Positions 28,939 to 38,358 of a stretch of DNA of 64,000 nucleotides are shown piece by piece. Numbering within the stretch: position 1 is the first letter of the stretch; every line of letters starts with the position of its first letter. Source of the stretch: Pseudoalteromonas sp. XI10 (GTDB lineage: Bacteria; Pseudomonadota; Gammaproteobacteria; Enterobacterales; Alteromonadaceae). The stretch covers positions 103,138 to 167,137 of the forward strand of contig NZ_LOPY01000009.1 in NCBI RefSeq assembly GCF_001469895.1, written 5' to 3'. The notes beneath the pieces were generated by a model that was not told the DNA's origin, made no database searches, and saw nothing but the letters and a program-made list of their open reading frames with translations. The position numbers were made by a program, and so were the translations under genes.

Positions 28939-30267
28939 ATGTCTGAGATGACGCCAAGAGAAATCGTTCACGAGCTTGATCAACATATTATTGGCCAAGC
29001 TAAAGCTAAAAAAGCAGTTTCAATCGCGCTACGTAACCGCTGGCGCCGTATGCAACTGAGCGATGATTTACGTAGTGAAGTAACACCAAAAAACATTTTA
29101 ATGATTGGCCCAACAGGTGTGGGTAAAACTGAAATTGCTCGCCGCCTAGCTAAACTTGCTAATGCGCCTTTTATTAAAGTTGAAGCAACAAAGTTCACCG
29201 AAGTGGGCTATGTTGGTAAAGAAGTTGAAACGATCATCCGTGATTTAGTTGATATCTCAATTAAAATGACGCGTGAACAGCAAACCAAAAAATTCAAACA
29301 TCGCGCTGAAGAAGCGGCAGAAGAGCGTATTTTAGATGCTCTTTTACCACCAGCACGCGATACCTTTGGTGAGTCAAAAACAGAAGAGAACTCTTCTACT
29401 CGCCAATCTTTCCGTAAAAAATTACGTGAAGGTCAGTTAGACGATAAAGAAATTGATATCGATGTTGCACAAGCTCAGCCAAATGTTGAGATCATGGCTC
29501 CTCCTGGTATGGAAGAAATGACCAACCAGCTTCAGAGCATGTTCCAAAACATGGGTGGCGATAAGCGCAGCAACCGTAAGCTAAAAATCAAAGAAGCGTT
29601 CAAGCTATTAGTTGAAGAAGAAGCAGCAAAACTTGTTAACCCTGAAGAGTTAAAAGAGCAAGCTATCTTCGCAGTTGAACAAAACGGTATCGTGTTTATC
29701 GATGAGATCGATAAAATCTGTAAACGTGGTGAAGCATCTGGCCCAGATGTTAGCCGCGAAGGTGTACAGCGCGACTTACTACCATTAATCGAAGGTTCAA
29801 CAGTAAGCACTAAACATGGCATGGTTAAAACTGACCACATGTTATTTATCGCATCTGGCGCATTCCAAATGTCTAAACCATCAGACATGATCCCAGAGCT
29901 GCAAGGCCGTTTACCAATTCGCGTTGAGCTTGAAGCGCTAAGTGCTGATGACTTTAAACGTATCTTAACTGAGCCTCATGCTTCATTAACTGAGCAACAA
30001 CGTGAGCTGTTAAAAACAGAGCAAGTTGACGTTGAGTTTACTGATGATGCCATTGAACGTATCGCAAAAGCAGCTTGGCAAGTAAATGAGAAAACCGAAA
30101 ACATCGGTGCCCGTCGCTTGCACACAGTGATGGAAAAACTAATGGAAGAAATTTCATTTGATGCTTCAGAAAAAGCAGGTTCAACACTAACAATTGATGC
30201 CAATTACGTTGAGCAGCATTTAGGTGCACTTGTTGAAGATGAAGACTTAAGTCGCTTCATTCTTTAA
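28939..30267 (+). CDS. hslU: ATP-dependent protease ATPase subunit HslU
   Basis: AAA+ unfoldase partner of HslV. 442 residues: Walker A GPTGVGKT (57-64), pore-loop motif GYVGKEVE (about 90), an inserted I-domain (about 110-240), Walker [10 protein letters not shown] (about 254), and the C-terminal LSRFIL tail that docks into HslV. A terminator follows. Confidence 0.98.
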   Translation: MSEMTPREIVHELDQHIIGQAKAKKAVSIALRNRWRRMQLSDDLRSEVTPKNILMIGPTGVGKTEIARRLAKLANAPFIKVEATKFTEVGYVGKEVETIIRDLVDISIKMTREQQTKKFKHRAEEAAEERILDALLPPARDTFGESKTEENSSTRQSFRKKLREGQLDDKEIDIDVAQAQPNVEIMAPPGMEEMTNQLQSMFQNMGGDKRSNRKLKIKEAFKLLVEEEAAKLVNPEELKEQAIFAVEQNGIVFIDEIDKICKRGEASGPDVSREGVQRDLLPLIEGSTVSTKHGMVKTDHMLFIASGAFQMSKPSDMIPELQGRLPIRVELEALSADDFKRILTEPHASLTEQQRELLKTEQVDVEFTDDAIERIAKAAWQVNEKTENIGARRLHTVMEKLMEEISFDASEKAGSTLTIDANYVEQHLGALVEDEDLSRFIL

Positions 30268-30289
30268 TCAACAAATTAGCGTTATAATT

Positions 30290-30316
30290 AAAAGCCTCCT
30301 GTTGGAGGCTTTTTAG
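30290..30316 (+). terminator. Terminator after hslU
   Basis: AAAGCCTCC / GGAGGCTTT stem with a TGTT loop and T-run, 22 bases after the hslU stop. Confidence 0.8.
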
Positions 30317-30343
30317 TTTATAAATCGTAGATTCGAGGCTCAC

Positions 30344-30718
30344 ATGAAAGAAGTCACTAAAGTGCATTATCACAGCGTTAGCAAAGTATTAGATGTTCAT
30401 TTTGATGACCAGACTATTGCTCAATTTAGTGCTGAATTTTTGCGTGTTCACTCACCTTCTGCTGAAGTACAAGGTCATGGCAATGAACCTATGAAACTAG
30501 TACTTGGTAAGCAACGAGTAGGAATTAGCAAGATTGAGCCGGTTGGTCATTATGCGATTCGACTGGTGTTTAGCGATAATCATAATAGCGGTTTATTCAG
30601 CTGGCACTATTTAAGTGAGCTGCAAGCTAACCATGATGAGCTTTGGCAGCAATACCAAACAAGAGTCTCTGAACACGAAGCAAGCAAAGACAGCGTGCCT
30701 ATTAAGTTTGTGCCTTAA
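30344..30718 (+). CDS. DUF971 (GBBH-like) family protein
   Basis: 124-residue protein with the fold of the N-terminal domain of gamma-butyrobetaine hydroxylase: the pattern LDVHFDDQ, FSAEFLRVHSPSAEVQGHG, YAIRLVFSDNHNSGLFSWHYL. A gene of this type commonly follows hslU in marine gammaproteobacteria. Function is unproven; related stand-alone domains have been linked to Fe-S or metal metabolism. Its TAA stop lies inside the terminal repeat of the adjacent MITE-like element. Confidence 0.88.
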   Translation: MKEVTKVHYHSVSKVLDVHFDDQTIAQFSAEFLRVHSPSAEVQGHGNEPMKLVLGKQRVGISKIEPVGHYAIRLVFSDNHNSGLFSWHYLSELQANHDELWQQYQTRVSEHEASKDSVPIKFVP

Positions 30719-30882
30719 TACCAACCCGCAATAATACTTAATCATTTTGAGGGATTAAACCTGTCGCTAACTGCGTTAAAAATTTCTCATTTAGAACAAC
30801 TAAATAACGAAATTTTTGCCTTGTTATCAACGAGGTTTTATTGCCTCAAAATAGACTACTTAATTAAGCGGACTGGTATTAA
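30715..30882. mobile_element. MITE-like inverted-repeat element (168 bp)
   Basis: Begins TTAATACCAACCCGC and ends with the complement of TTAATACCAGTCCGC, a 15-bp terminal inverted repeat with 13 matches. Complementarity continues inward (ATTTTGAGG on both arms, then AAAATTTC / GAAATTTT), so the whole element could fold into one long hairpin. No coding capacity. The left end overlaps the stop codon of the DUF971 gene. I recognise the ATACCA...CCGC ends as typical of small repeats in marine gammaproteobacteria, but copy number needs a genome search. Confidence 0.65.
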
Positions 30883-30911
30883 CCTTGTCGCGGTATACAC
30901 ACCCAAACAAT

Positions 30912-30950
30912 AAAAAAGCGCGATGACAACACCGTCACCGCGCTTTTTTT
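30912..30950. terminator. Terminator of the downstream chemoreceptor gene
   Basis: A-run, stem AAGCGCGATGAC / GTCACCGCGCTT with one mismatch, loop AACACC, seven T. Can act in both directions. Confidence 0.85.
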
Positions 30951-30974
30951 ATATTATAAAGTATAAAGTAATTA

Positions 30975-32855
30975 TTAAACTTTAAACTTATCGATTGCCT
31001 GGTAGAGCACACGTGCTTGCTCAGACACCTCTTCGCTGGTTTGCGCATTAGTCGCCGCGTGACCCGATGCTTCTTGAGCGATATCACGAATACGTACCAC
31101 GTTTTTATTCACCTCAGAAGCCACTTGGCTTTGCTCATCAATTGCGGTGGCAATGTGAGTACTCATATCCATTATGGTTTGTACATCTTCGGTGATTGAG
31201 CGTAGTAACTCACCGGCTTTACTTGCCTGTGCTGCACTTTCGCCACCTTGCGTACGACATTGCTGCATAATGCTCACCACTTCTTGCGTACGCCCTTGTA
31301 AGGTCGAAATAATGCTCTCGATCTCTTGTGTTGAATCTTGGGTACGCTGCGCAAGTGAGCGAACTTCATCTGCGACTACCGCAAAGCCACGGCCTTGTTC
31401 ACCAGCACGCGCCGCTTCAATTGCCGCATTGAGTGCCAGTAAGTTTGTTTGCTCAGCAATGCCACGAATAACATCAAGTACAGAGCCAATGGTTTCAGCG
31501 TCTTTTTCTAACTGCGAAACCACGCTTGACGCATTACCGAGTGAATCAGATAAGTGATTTATTTGCACCACAGTAGATTCAACCTCAGAGCGGCCTTGTT
31601 GTGCGCTTAAGTTAGTCGACTCAGCTTTTTTCGCTGCAGCTTCAGTATTGTGTGAGATATCTTGAATCGTCGCCTGCATTTCGGTGGCTGCTGTGGCAAC
31701 CATATCAGCTTCGTGAAGCTGCTCTTGCATACCTGAGCTAGTTGCTGCTGTCGTTTCAGATAAATGTTCTGTTGCCACGTTAAGAGTACTTAACGCTGTA
31801 TTTACCTCGTAAATTAACTTTTTAAAATCACTGATCAAACTATTAAAGTCGACCGTCATTGTGGTGATTTCATCTTTACCTGATTGAGTAATCGACATGC
31901 TTAAGTCGTTATTGCGACGAATCTCGTTAATCGTGTGGTACACACGTTCGATAGGCTGAATAATTGAGCGGCTAGTAAAGTAAACTAATAACATCACTAA
32001 AATGCTCGCAATTATAAACACAAGAATGGCAATCAACTGTGCACTAGCAGCACTCGATTCTACAAACTCTTTAGTTTGTGTAGTTAACTGATTAACAATA
32101 GCATCACTAAGCTCAACACTGCGTTTCATCTCACCGAGAGCCCCTGATTCTAAATCAAGGCCCAAGGTAACTTGTGCATCAACTAAGGCTTTAAATTTAC
32201 TTTGATAAGTCGCAAGCAAACTAAGCAATTGGTTTTCGTAATTTGCATCGAACCCTGCGTTTTTAATCTCTGATCTAAAGCTAGCAACTAAATCATCAAA
32301 CTTGCCCATATACTTTAAATCAAAGCGCAGCATAAAGTCTTTTTCTGCACGGCGAAGCTGTAGCATTAAAGCCAGTAATTTATAGTTTTCTCGCTCACTT
32401 AATAATGTTTCTACTTGATGCACCGCACCACGTAAATCACCATAAAGTGCATCTTTAGGGTGTAAACCTATTTTCTTTTGTAGTACCACAACTTCATTGA
32501 AGTCATCGTAATAAGTTTTCGCAAGACGTCTAAATTCATTTAGCTTAGATGAGTCCATCGACAAATCTTTCACTAACTCATCTAGTCGCGCCATTTTATT
32601 TTTTAGCTGCGAATACTCTTTTTCAAAAAGCTCGAGGCTATCGACATCTTTGTAAAACAAAAAGTTTTTTTCATGTTTACGCATCGCAAGTTCATGAATG
32701 TCGAGCTCCTCCGCATTTTGAATTGTTTCGTTGAGCTTTAGCATCATGCGCGACTCAAAGATAATTACACACAGCATCACAATCATTGCAAGACCAACAA
32801 CGAGCGCGTTTAACTGTAAACGACGCTTAATAGTTAAGTTTTGTAATACATTCAT
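30975..32855 (-). CDS. Methyl-accepting chemotaxis protein with HBM-type sensor
   Basis: 626-residue chemoreceptor. A transmembrane helix (about 17-37) and a long all-helical periplasmic domain (about 38-275) with the twin segments [12 protein letters not shown] and [13 protein letters not shown] that mark the helical bimodular (HBM) sensor family. A second transmembrane helix (about 276-298), HAMP, and a signalling domain with the conserved tip [19 protein letters not shown] follow. HBM receptors sense small metabolites such as TCA intermediates or polyamines; the ligand here cannot be read. No terminal CheR/CheB pentapeptide is seen. Confidence 0.92.
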   Translation of the reverse strand: MNVLQNLTIKRRLQLNALVVGLAMIVMLCVIIFESRMMLKLNETIQNAEELDIHELAMRKHEKNFLFYKDVDSLELFEKEYSQLKNKMARLDELVKDLSMDSSKLNEFRRLAKTYYDDFNEVVVLQKKIGLHPKDALYGDLRGAVHQVETLLSERENYKLLALMLQLRRAEKDFMLRFDLKYMGKFDDLVASFRSEIKNAGFDANYENQLLSLLATYQSKFKALVDAQVTLGLDLESGALGEMKRSVELSDAIVNQLTTQTKEFVESSAASAQLIAILVFIIASILVMLLVYFTSRSIIQPIERVYHTINEIRRNNDLSMSITQSGKDEITTMTVDFNSLISDFKKLIYEVNTALSTLNVATEHLSETTAATSSGMQEQLHEADMVATAATEMQATIQDISHNTEAAAKKAESTNLSAQQGRSEVESTVVQINHLSDSLGNASSVVSQLEKDAETIGSVLDVIRGIAEQTNLLALNAAIEAARAGEQGRGFAVVADEVRSLAQRTQDSTQEIESIISTLQGRTQEVVSIMQQCRTQGGESAAQASKAGELLRSITEDVQTIMDMSTHIATAIDEQSQVASEVNKNVVRIRDIAQEASGHAATNAQTSEEVSEQARVLYQAIDKFKV

Positions 32856-32960
32856 TCAAAGTGCCTTATAGAAACATGCAGTTAAAGTATAGCTAAACTA
32901 TTTAAAGCAGCTAATAAAAAGTGGTTAAACTTGCCGCGCATTTTCCAATATAAGGTACTT

Positions 32961-34010
32961 TTAAACAATCAGTTTTTGTTCTAAATCAACCTGTTGCCAT
33001 AGATGTTTATGCAATTTATCCAGCTTTTCCCATTGTTTTTTTTGCAACCAATCAACCAAAGGTGCTGGATCACTCGGAAAATTCAGTTTTTTGTTCTGTG
33101 GCGATTGCAACCAATCATCCATCGCATTGGGGTTTAAATAGCTCATCACATGGGCTGCACCCATCGACAATAGCGTCTGTGCATTAATCCCCTGCTCAAA
33201 TTGTTTTCCAAGTGGTTTTAGCAATAGCTTTTTACCTAATTGTAACGCTTCACTTGCAAGTTCAAATCCGGCGTTACCAATTACACCTCCAGCATTGGCC
33301 AAATCATTTAAAAACCCAACGCGTGACGGCGCTCGAAGGTGAATATTACCGATTGAACAGTCCTGCGCATCTGGGTGATAACAGTAAAACTCACGCTCAG
33401 GAAAGTCTTTGAGGTAGTCGACCACACTGTCTAGATTCTCAAAAGGTAGATACACCAACACCTTATTTTCGACCATCACCGGGTTATCATGATGATGACT
33501 TGCAATAAATGGCGGAATGATGTTTTCTGCATAAGGCTGCCAATGCACCCCTAAATAAACACTCGCTGGCGCATAATTACGGATTAGGGCACGACGAAAA
33601 AAAGCTCGGCCAAACATCGGCACTTTATCAGATAAAAACGCCGCTTGATGGCTCATGCCTATAACTGGGATACCTTGCTGTTTAGCAGCCCATGCTGTGA
33701 TTGGCTCAAAGTCATTAAACACCAAGTCATAGTGACGTAAATCAAGATTTTTTATATCTTTAATAAGCTGCAAAGGGCGCGCATTTTTCAACGTTTTAAA
33801 GCTATCAACTTGCCCCGACTTACTGGTAAACGACAAACCTCGAAAAGCTCGGTAATCGGCAAAGTCATCCATATCAAAGTAGTCTTGCTCCTTACGACCT
33901 GAAAACACATAGTCAACATTCACTCCTAATGCTTTAAAGGTCGTTGCCATTACTCGTGCTCGAGTAATATGGCCATTACCCGTGCCTTGAATACCGTACA
34001 AAATTCTCAT
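32961..34010 (-). CDS. MJ1255/VC2487-type glycosyltransferase
   Basis: 349-residue protein with a GT-B, MurG-like look: N-terminal MRILYGIQGTGNGHITRARVMA (glycine-rich GxGH loop) and a C-terminal region VGFLNDLANAGGVIGNAGFELASEAL resembling the nucleotide-sugar donor site. The frame is open 12 codons further up, but the ATG at 34010 fits the family N-terminus and overlaps the PAP2 stop as ATGA. Coupling to a PAP2 phosphatase suggests action on a lipid-linked sugar. Confidence 0.82.
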   Translation of the reverse strand: MRILYGIQGTGNGHITRARVMATTFKALGVNVDYVFSGRKEQDYFDMDDFADYRAFRGLSFTSKSGQVDSFKTLKNARPLQLIKDIKNLDLRHYDLVFNDFEPITAWAAKQQGIPVIGMSHQAAFLSDKVPMFGRAFFRRALIRNYAPASVYLGVHWQPYAENIIPPFIASHHHDNPVMVENKVLVYLPFENLDSVVDYLKDFPEREFYCYHPDAQDCSIGNIHLRAPSRVGFLNDLANAGGVIGNAGFELASEALQLGKKLLLKPLGKQFEQGINAQTLLSMGAAHVMSYLNPNAMDDWLQSPQNKKLNFPSDPAPLVDWLQKKQWEKLDKLHKHLWQQVDLEQKLIV

Positions 34011-34543
34011 ATAGATCCCACCACCATTACAGCTAATACTGCACAACTTGAACCCATCACTGCACCAATCACCACATCAGCGGGGTAATGCACACCAATA
34101 ATCACTCTCGATGCCGCCACCCCTGATGCCCACATCAGCCACAGCACAGCAAATTCCGGAAAATAGATAGTCAAAATCGTCGCTACCACGAATGCCCCTG
34201 CACTATGCCCCGACGGTAAGCTAAATTGGTCGCTCGGCACCAAATACGCGCCTTGCACTAAACAGTCGCAGGGTCTAACCCGCGCGATGCGCTTTTTAGC
34301 TAAAAAGTAAATAGGCCGCTCAATGGCAAAGCCCACCAATATACTCATCGCCAGTTGTTGAAAGTGCAGCTGCTCGGTGAACCACCAAAAGCCAAGAAAC
34401 AACACCACGTATAGCCCGCCATCGCCGCTTTTCGAAAACCCGAGCGCTGATCTTCTAAGCCAAATTGGCGAAGCGTCATTGAATACACTCAAAAACAGCT
34501 GTTCATCCACTTTTGCCAATTTAGTAAGTATGTTGTTTGCCAT
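34007..34543 (-). CDS. PAP2 family phosphatase
   Basis: 178-residue membrane phosphatase. The three-part active site is complete: KKRIARVRP (KxxxxxxRP), PSGHSAG, and SRVIIGVHYPAD (SRxxxxxHxxxD). About five hydrophobic helices. Acts on lipid or isoprenyl phosphates at the outer face of the inner membrane. Translationally coupled to the glycosyltransferase gene downstream. Confidence 0.9.
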   Translation of the reverse strand: MANNILTKLAKVDEQLFLSVFNDASPIWLRRSALGFSKSGDGGLYVVLFLGFWWFTEQLHFQQLAMSILVGFAIERPIYFLAKKRIARVRPCDCLVQGAYLVPSDQFSLPSGHSAGAFVVATILTIYFPEFAVLWLMWASGVAASRVIIGVHYPADVVIGAVMGSSCAVLAVMVVGSI

Positions 34544-34755
34544 GGTGAGCTCCTTGTCATACTTTGCGTCTAATTTTTATACTCATCTCAGCTTAGGCGC
34601 TAAAAATAACAATTAGGTGACGCTTTTGAGACACTAATGTTGCGATGGCGAAATTCCTTTGATTTAAACCAATAATCCGCTATTAAGTCGTTGTTATTGA
34701 GTTGTATCAGGGTATACTGAGTACTAAACAGACAGTCTCTTTAGAGGATGAAAAA

Positions 34756-35253
34756 ATGGATTACAGCACTTCTGATTTATGCGACCACTTTGCAGATGTG
34801 GTTGATGTGCTCGAACCAATGTTTATCAATTTTGGTGGACGCCCAAGCTTTAGTGGTCGAGTAAAAACCGTTAAATGCTTTGAAAATAACGAGCTGATCC
34901 GCGAAATTTTATCAACCGATGGCACCGACAGCGTGTTATTGATTGATGGTGGTGGTTCTACCCGACGCGCCCTAATTGATATTGAGCTGGCTGAAATCGC
35001 ATTAGAAAACAACTGGCAAGGCATTATTGTTTACGGTGCAATTCGTCATGTTGATGAACTTGAAGAGCTAGACTTAGGCATTCAAGCAATTGCCTCTATT
35101 CCTGTTGCTGCCGATAGTGAAGGTGCAGGTGAAGACGGCATAGGCGTTAACTTCGCAGGCGTTTCTTTCTTTGATGACGACTTTGTTTACGCTGATAGCA
35201 CCGGTATTATATTATCTGCTGAAGAATTAGAGTTAGAAATAATAGAAGACTAA
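34756..35253 (+). CDS. rraA: Ribonuclease E activity regulator RraA
   Basis: 165-residue protein that binds and inhibits RNase E. Family signatures: [52 protein letters not shown] and [10 protein letters not shown]. The frame is open 18 codons upstream, but the ATG at 34756 has GAGGA about 8 bases before it and matches the E. coli N-terminus. hutG-like gene begins 5 bases after the stop. Confidence 0.95.
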   Translation: MDYSTSDLCDHFADVVDVLEPMFINFGGRPSFSGRVKTVKCFENNELIREILSTDGTDSVLLIDGGGSTRRALIDIELAEIALENNWQGIIVYGAIRHVDELEELDLGIQAIASIPVAADSEGAGEDGIGVNFAGVSFFDDDFVYADSTGIILSAEELELEIIED

Positions 35254-35258
35254 TCTCG

Positions 35259-36308
35259 GTGACAAACTACCTTAAAATTTATGATGAAGCGGCGGTAAAG
35301 CACTTATGTGTCCGCCGCGCTAACGAACTTAAAGCTTGGCAAGCCCTTGCCCTTCTCGACACTCAAGTTAACGCCCCACAAGCACTCATCGATGCAAAAC
35401 ACTTCGGTATTCGCTATGTTTTAGTTGGCGTATGTGAAGATATTGGCCCTCGCGCTAACTTAGGTAACGGTGGCTCAGGGCAAGCGTGGCAAGCATTTTT
35501 AAAACGCTTTTTAAACCAAACTCATAATCAGTTTTTAAATCATGAGCGTGTGTTGCTACTCGGCGAAGTTGCCCTTGATGACTTAAACCAACAGGCTGCT
35601 GACCTTGATAATAAAAATGACGCTGACTTAGCCAAACTACGTGAATTATGCGCTGATATAGACACCCGCGTTGAGCAAGTGCTTGCAATGATTTTTGCAG
35701 CTGGCCTTGAGCCAATTGTAATCGGTGGCGGCCATAACAACTGCTTAGGTATTTTACGTGCCCTTAGTAAGCAATATGGTAAACCAGTCAACGCTATCAA
35801 CTTAGACCCTCATGCTGATTTCAGAGAGTGTGAAGGCCGTCATAGCGGTAATGGTTTTAGATATGCGTACAGCGAAAATCACCTTGCTGACTATCATGTG
35901 ATGGGATTACACGAATTTAAAAATAACCAAGCGATTATGGATGCCCTGACAAGCGCAAACTTCACGTTTGATAGTTACCAAGATATTCAAGTACGTCGTA
36001 AAGTCGATTTATCTTCGGCATGTAATCACGCATTAGCGCAGTTTGATAATGCACCGCTTGGAGTCGAAGTCGACCTAGACAGCATCTCACTAATGCCGGT
36101 TAGTGCTTACACCAACTGTGGCTTTAGTGTAAGTGATGCAGAACATTTTGTGCATTTAGCAGCTAGCCAAACAACTGCTCGCTACCTTCACTTATGCGAA
36201 GGCGCACCATCACAACACCCGGTTGGTTTAGAAGCAGGCATGAATGACGCAGGCCAAATAATCACTGCCCTAGTGAATGCGTATTTGCAGGCGAGAGAGG
36301 TAAGTTAG
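35259..36308 (+). CDS. hutG: Arginase-family hydrolase, probable formimidoylglutamase
   Basis: 349-residue member of the ureohydrolase family. Metal-binding motifs in order: GGGHNN (about 152), NLDPHADFRECEGRHSGNG (about 181-199) and VEVDLDSI (about 269). The starting codon is GTG with a weak ribosome site, five bases after rraA, suggesting coupling. hutI and hutC two genes downstream point to the last histidine-degradation step (formiminoglutamate to glutamate). Agmatinase or another ureohydrolase activity is an alternative. Confidence 0.78.
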   Translation: MTNYLKIYDEAAVKHLCVRRANELKAWQALALLDTQVNAPQALIDAKHFGIRYVLVGVCEDIGPRANLGNGGSGQAWQAFLKRFLNQTHNQFLNHERVLLLGEVALDDLNQQAADLDNKNDADLAKLRELCADIDTRVEQVLAMIFAAGLEPIVIGGGHNNCLGILRALSKQYGKPVNAINLDPHADFRECEGRHSGNGFRYAYSENHLADYHVMGLHEFKNNQAIMDALTSANFTFDSYQDIQVRRKVDLSSACNHALAQFDNAPLGVEVDLDSISLMPVSAYTNCGFSVSDAEHFVHLAASQTTARYLHLCEGAPSQHPVGLEAGMNDAGQIITALVNAYLQAREVS

Positions 36309-36377
36309 AAAGAAGCGATGTAACGACTGGTTTTTGTGGGGTCGGGTCGAACGTAGCGATATTCAACACATGGGAGC

Positions 36378-36405
36378 GGTCAGTTCTCAGCCTTCAGCGG
36401 TCAGA
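36378..36405 (+). repeat. Heptamer array, TCAG core (left arm of island I)
   Basis: Four contiguous 7-mers GGTCAGT, TCTCAGC, CTTCAGC, GGTCAGA: the TCAG core is fixed and three positions vary. It abuts directly on the REP pair at 36406. Confidence 0.7.
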
Positions 36406-36456
36406 CGCGCGAAACAAGTTTCACGCCTACCTGTAGCAGCGGCTTTATGCCGCGAC
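36406..36456. repeat. Inverted REP pair, GTAG heads facing each other
   Basis: The left REP reads on the minus strand as GTAGGCGTGAAAC...GTTTCGCGCG. The right REP on the plus strand is GTAGCAGCGGC, TTTAT, GCCGCGAC. Both have the GTAG head followed by an imperfect palindrome. Confidence 0.7.
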
Positions 36457-36524
36457 CCTTAAATTAGAAGCAAGATTCGAGATAAAACGCGATGTAACGA
36501 GTCAAGCAACTCGTTAACGTTCAA

Positions 36525-36556
36525 TCTGATAGCTGACGGCTGACGGCTGACGGCTT
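36525..36556 (-). repeat. Heptamer array, CTGA core (right arm of island I)
   Basis: TCTGATA followed by three perfect copies of GCTGACG and a partial GCTT. The CTGA core is the reverse complement of the TCAG core of the left arm, so the two arms form an inverted pair around the REPs. It ends 5 bases from the stop codon of the GGDEF-EAL gene. Confidence 0.75.
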
Positions 36557-36560
36557 TAAC

Positions 36561-38330
36561 TTACCCCTGATGCTCTAACCGCCACTGTTTTAACCACGAC
36601 ATCATGCCTACGCTGCTAAGCGGGTAATTAAAGTAATAACCCTGGGCGGCGTAGGTATTCAACGACTTAACAAACTTAAGTTGCTCTAGGGTTTCTACCC
36701 CTTCACAAATCACCTTGGCATTATTTTGATTATGCATATCCACCATGCCAGAGACTAGGCTACGAACTTGGCTTTGATGGGCAAAATCAGCAGTTAGTGA
36801 AGCAGCCACTTTAATATACTCAACATTAAGATTAGGCAGCTTAGCAAGCCAAATTGGCGTGTCACCAAAGCCATCAATACACAGCTTAATACCAATACTA
36901 TTTAGCCTTGCGACCATAGCTTTACCTTGGTCATCTAAGCTCATAAATAGATCGAGCGGGCATTCAATGATTAAATCGCCCGGCTCTAAGCGGTGTTCAG
37001 TCATAATGCGGTCAACAAATTCAATGAACTCTTCGTGCAGCATTTCTGGACCAAACACGTTAATACTAAGTGGCAGTTCAATGCCTTCCATACGAAGCGC
37101 CATGGCAAGCTCAGCCGCTCGCTCAATAACATACGCTGCTACAGGGTAACTTAGGCCAGCGACACGAATATCATCAATAAATTTGTTAGCCGAAAGAATG
37201 CCTTGTTTTGGATGCTGCCAACGTAGCAGCAATTCTAAAAACTCAATTTGCTCGTCGCTATTACGAATAACCGGCTGAAAATAAAGCTCAAGTTCGCTGG
37301 CAAAATCTAAGTGAGCTAATTCGCGTAGGCGTGCTTGTTGCTCTAGTTGCTCGATCATCATTTGCGGGTGATAAGGCACAATTTCTCGATCTGGGTTAGA
37401 GTCAAGGGCAAGGTTGGCAAATGAAATTAAGTTCTCGAAGCTGTATTCTGGTTCGTCACAGTTCACGTAACTGGCGCGCACTTTTACTTCAATCGTACAA
37501 TTAGCAACGTTGAATGGCTTTAATGTGACTTGCCTAATTTGGCTGATCAGCTGCTCATGAAGATGCTTTTGCTCTTCAAGAGAGCAAATAAACGCAAAGT
37601 TTAAGCCCCCTAAATGCGCTAATTTTTCAGTATTTACGGTGTTACTTACCATACTTAGCACAGCATCAACACTGAGCTGCTGTTTAATACGTGTGGCCGA
37701 TTGCGCTAATAATAAATCACCAAAGTCACGACCAATATGCTGGTTAACATCGTTAAAGCCTTCAAGGCGGATCATCACTAATGCACAGTTTGCTGAGTGC
37801 TCTTCAGTCCATGCCACAAAGCTATTTCTAAGTGCATTACGGTCTGGTAAACCAGTAAGTGGAGCAGCATCTAAATCATCGTTATGGAGCGGTTCTACTT
37901 CAACCTGCTCATCTTCTTCGGGCTCTTCGTAATTAAAAAAGCCTGAAATAGATAAAATAACTACCGAGAAAACAAGCCAGTATAAGGCTGTGTCGAGTAA
38001 TAGGTGGGCTGAGTATAAAACCGCGAACGAAATTGCGGCAGAGACACTCAATATTATGGCAAGCCAATTAGTGGTGCGAAATGCTTGCCATAAATGAAAA
38101 GATAAAGCTAAAGCAAGTAAGATCACCAGCCAAGGTAATCCTAAGCTTAAAATAGCTAAACCTAGTACGCCATTAACGACTAGGCTTAGTCTTAAAATAG
38201 GGTTTTGGGTTACGCACAGGGCACAGATCATTGCCATAAAAACGCTACCAGCTAAAAACACTGGCACTACATCACTTGTTAAATTTACGAGTTGCGTGCT
38301 ACTACTCGCTAAACTAAAAATCAATGACAT
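36561..38330 (-). CDS. Membrane GGDEF-EAL protein with degenerate active sites
   Basis: 589 residues: several N-terminal transmembrane helices (about 20-130), a GGDEF domain (about 160-315) and an EAL domain (about 335-585). The GGDEF signature is replaced by GGLNF, so cyclase activity is unlikely. In the EAL domain, EAL reads ELL (LELLLRWQHP), the DDFG motif reads DGFG, ELTE reads ECPL and KID reads KVA. The Asn (SINVF), Glu (CEGVE) and Gln (AQGYYF) positions remain. Loss of metal ligands suggests a c-di-GMP-binding or regulatory role, possibly like LapD-type receptors, rather than catalysis. Confidence 0.88.
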   Translation of the reverse strand: MSLIFSLASSSTQLVNLTSDVVPVFLAGSVFMAMICALCVTQNPILRLSLVVNGVLGLAILSLGLPWLVILLALALSFHLWQAFRTTNWLAIILSVSAAISFAVLYSAHLLLDTALYWLVFSVVILSISGFFNYEEPEEDEQVEVEPLHNDDLDAAPLTGLPDRNALRNSFVAWTEEHSANCALVMIRLEGFNDVNQHIGRDFGDLLLAQSATRIKQQLSVDAVLSMVSNTVNTEKLAHLGGLNFAFICSLEEQKHLHEQLISQIRQVTLKPFNVANCTIEVKVRASYVNCDEPEYSFENLISFANLALDSNPDREIVPYHPQMMIEQLEQQARLRELAHLDFASELELYFQPVIRNSDEQIEFLELLLRWQHPKQGILSANKFIDDIRVAGLSYPVAAYVIERAAELAMALRMEGIELPLSINVFGPEMLHEEFIEFVDRIMTEHRLEPGDLIIECPLDLFMSLDDQGKAMVARLNSIGIKLCIDGFGDTPIWLAKLPNLNVEYIKVAASLTADFAHQSQVRSLVSGMVDMHNQNNAKVICEGVETLEQLKFVKSLNTYAAQGYYFNYPLSSVGMMSWLKQWRLEHQG

Positions 38331-38358
38331 CTAATCCAAACTGCGTAATAAAACTTAT

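Noticed and set aside
36333..36378. Possible tRNA or ncRNA between hutG and the GGDEF-EAL gene
   Set aside because: No cloverleaf, no TTC-loop sequence and no promoter/terminator pair; the region is repeat island sequence.
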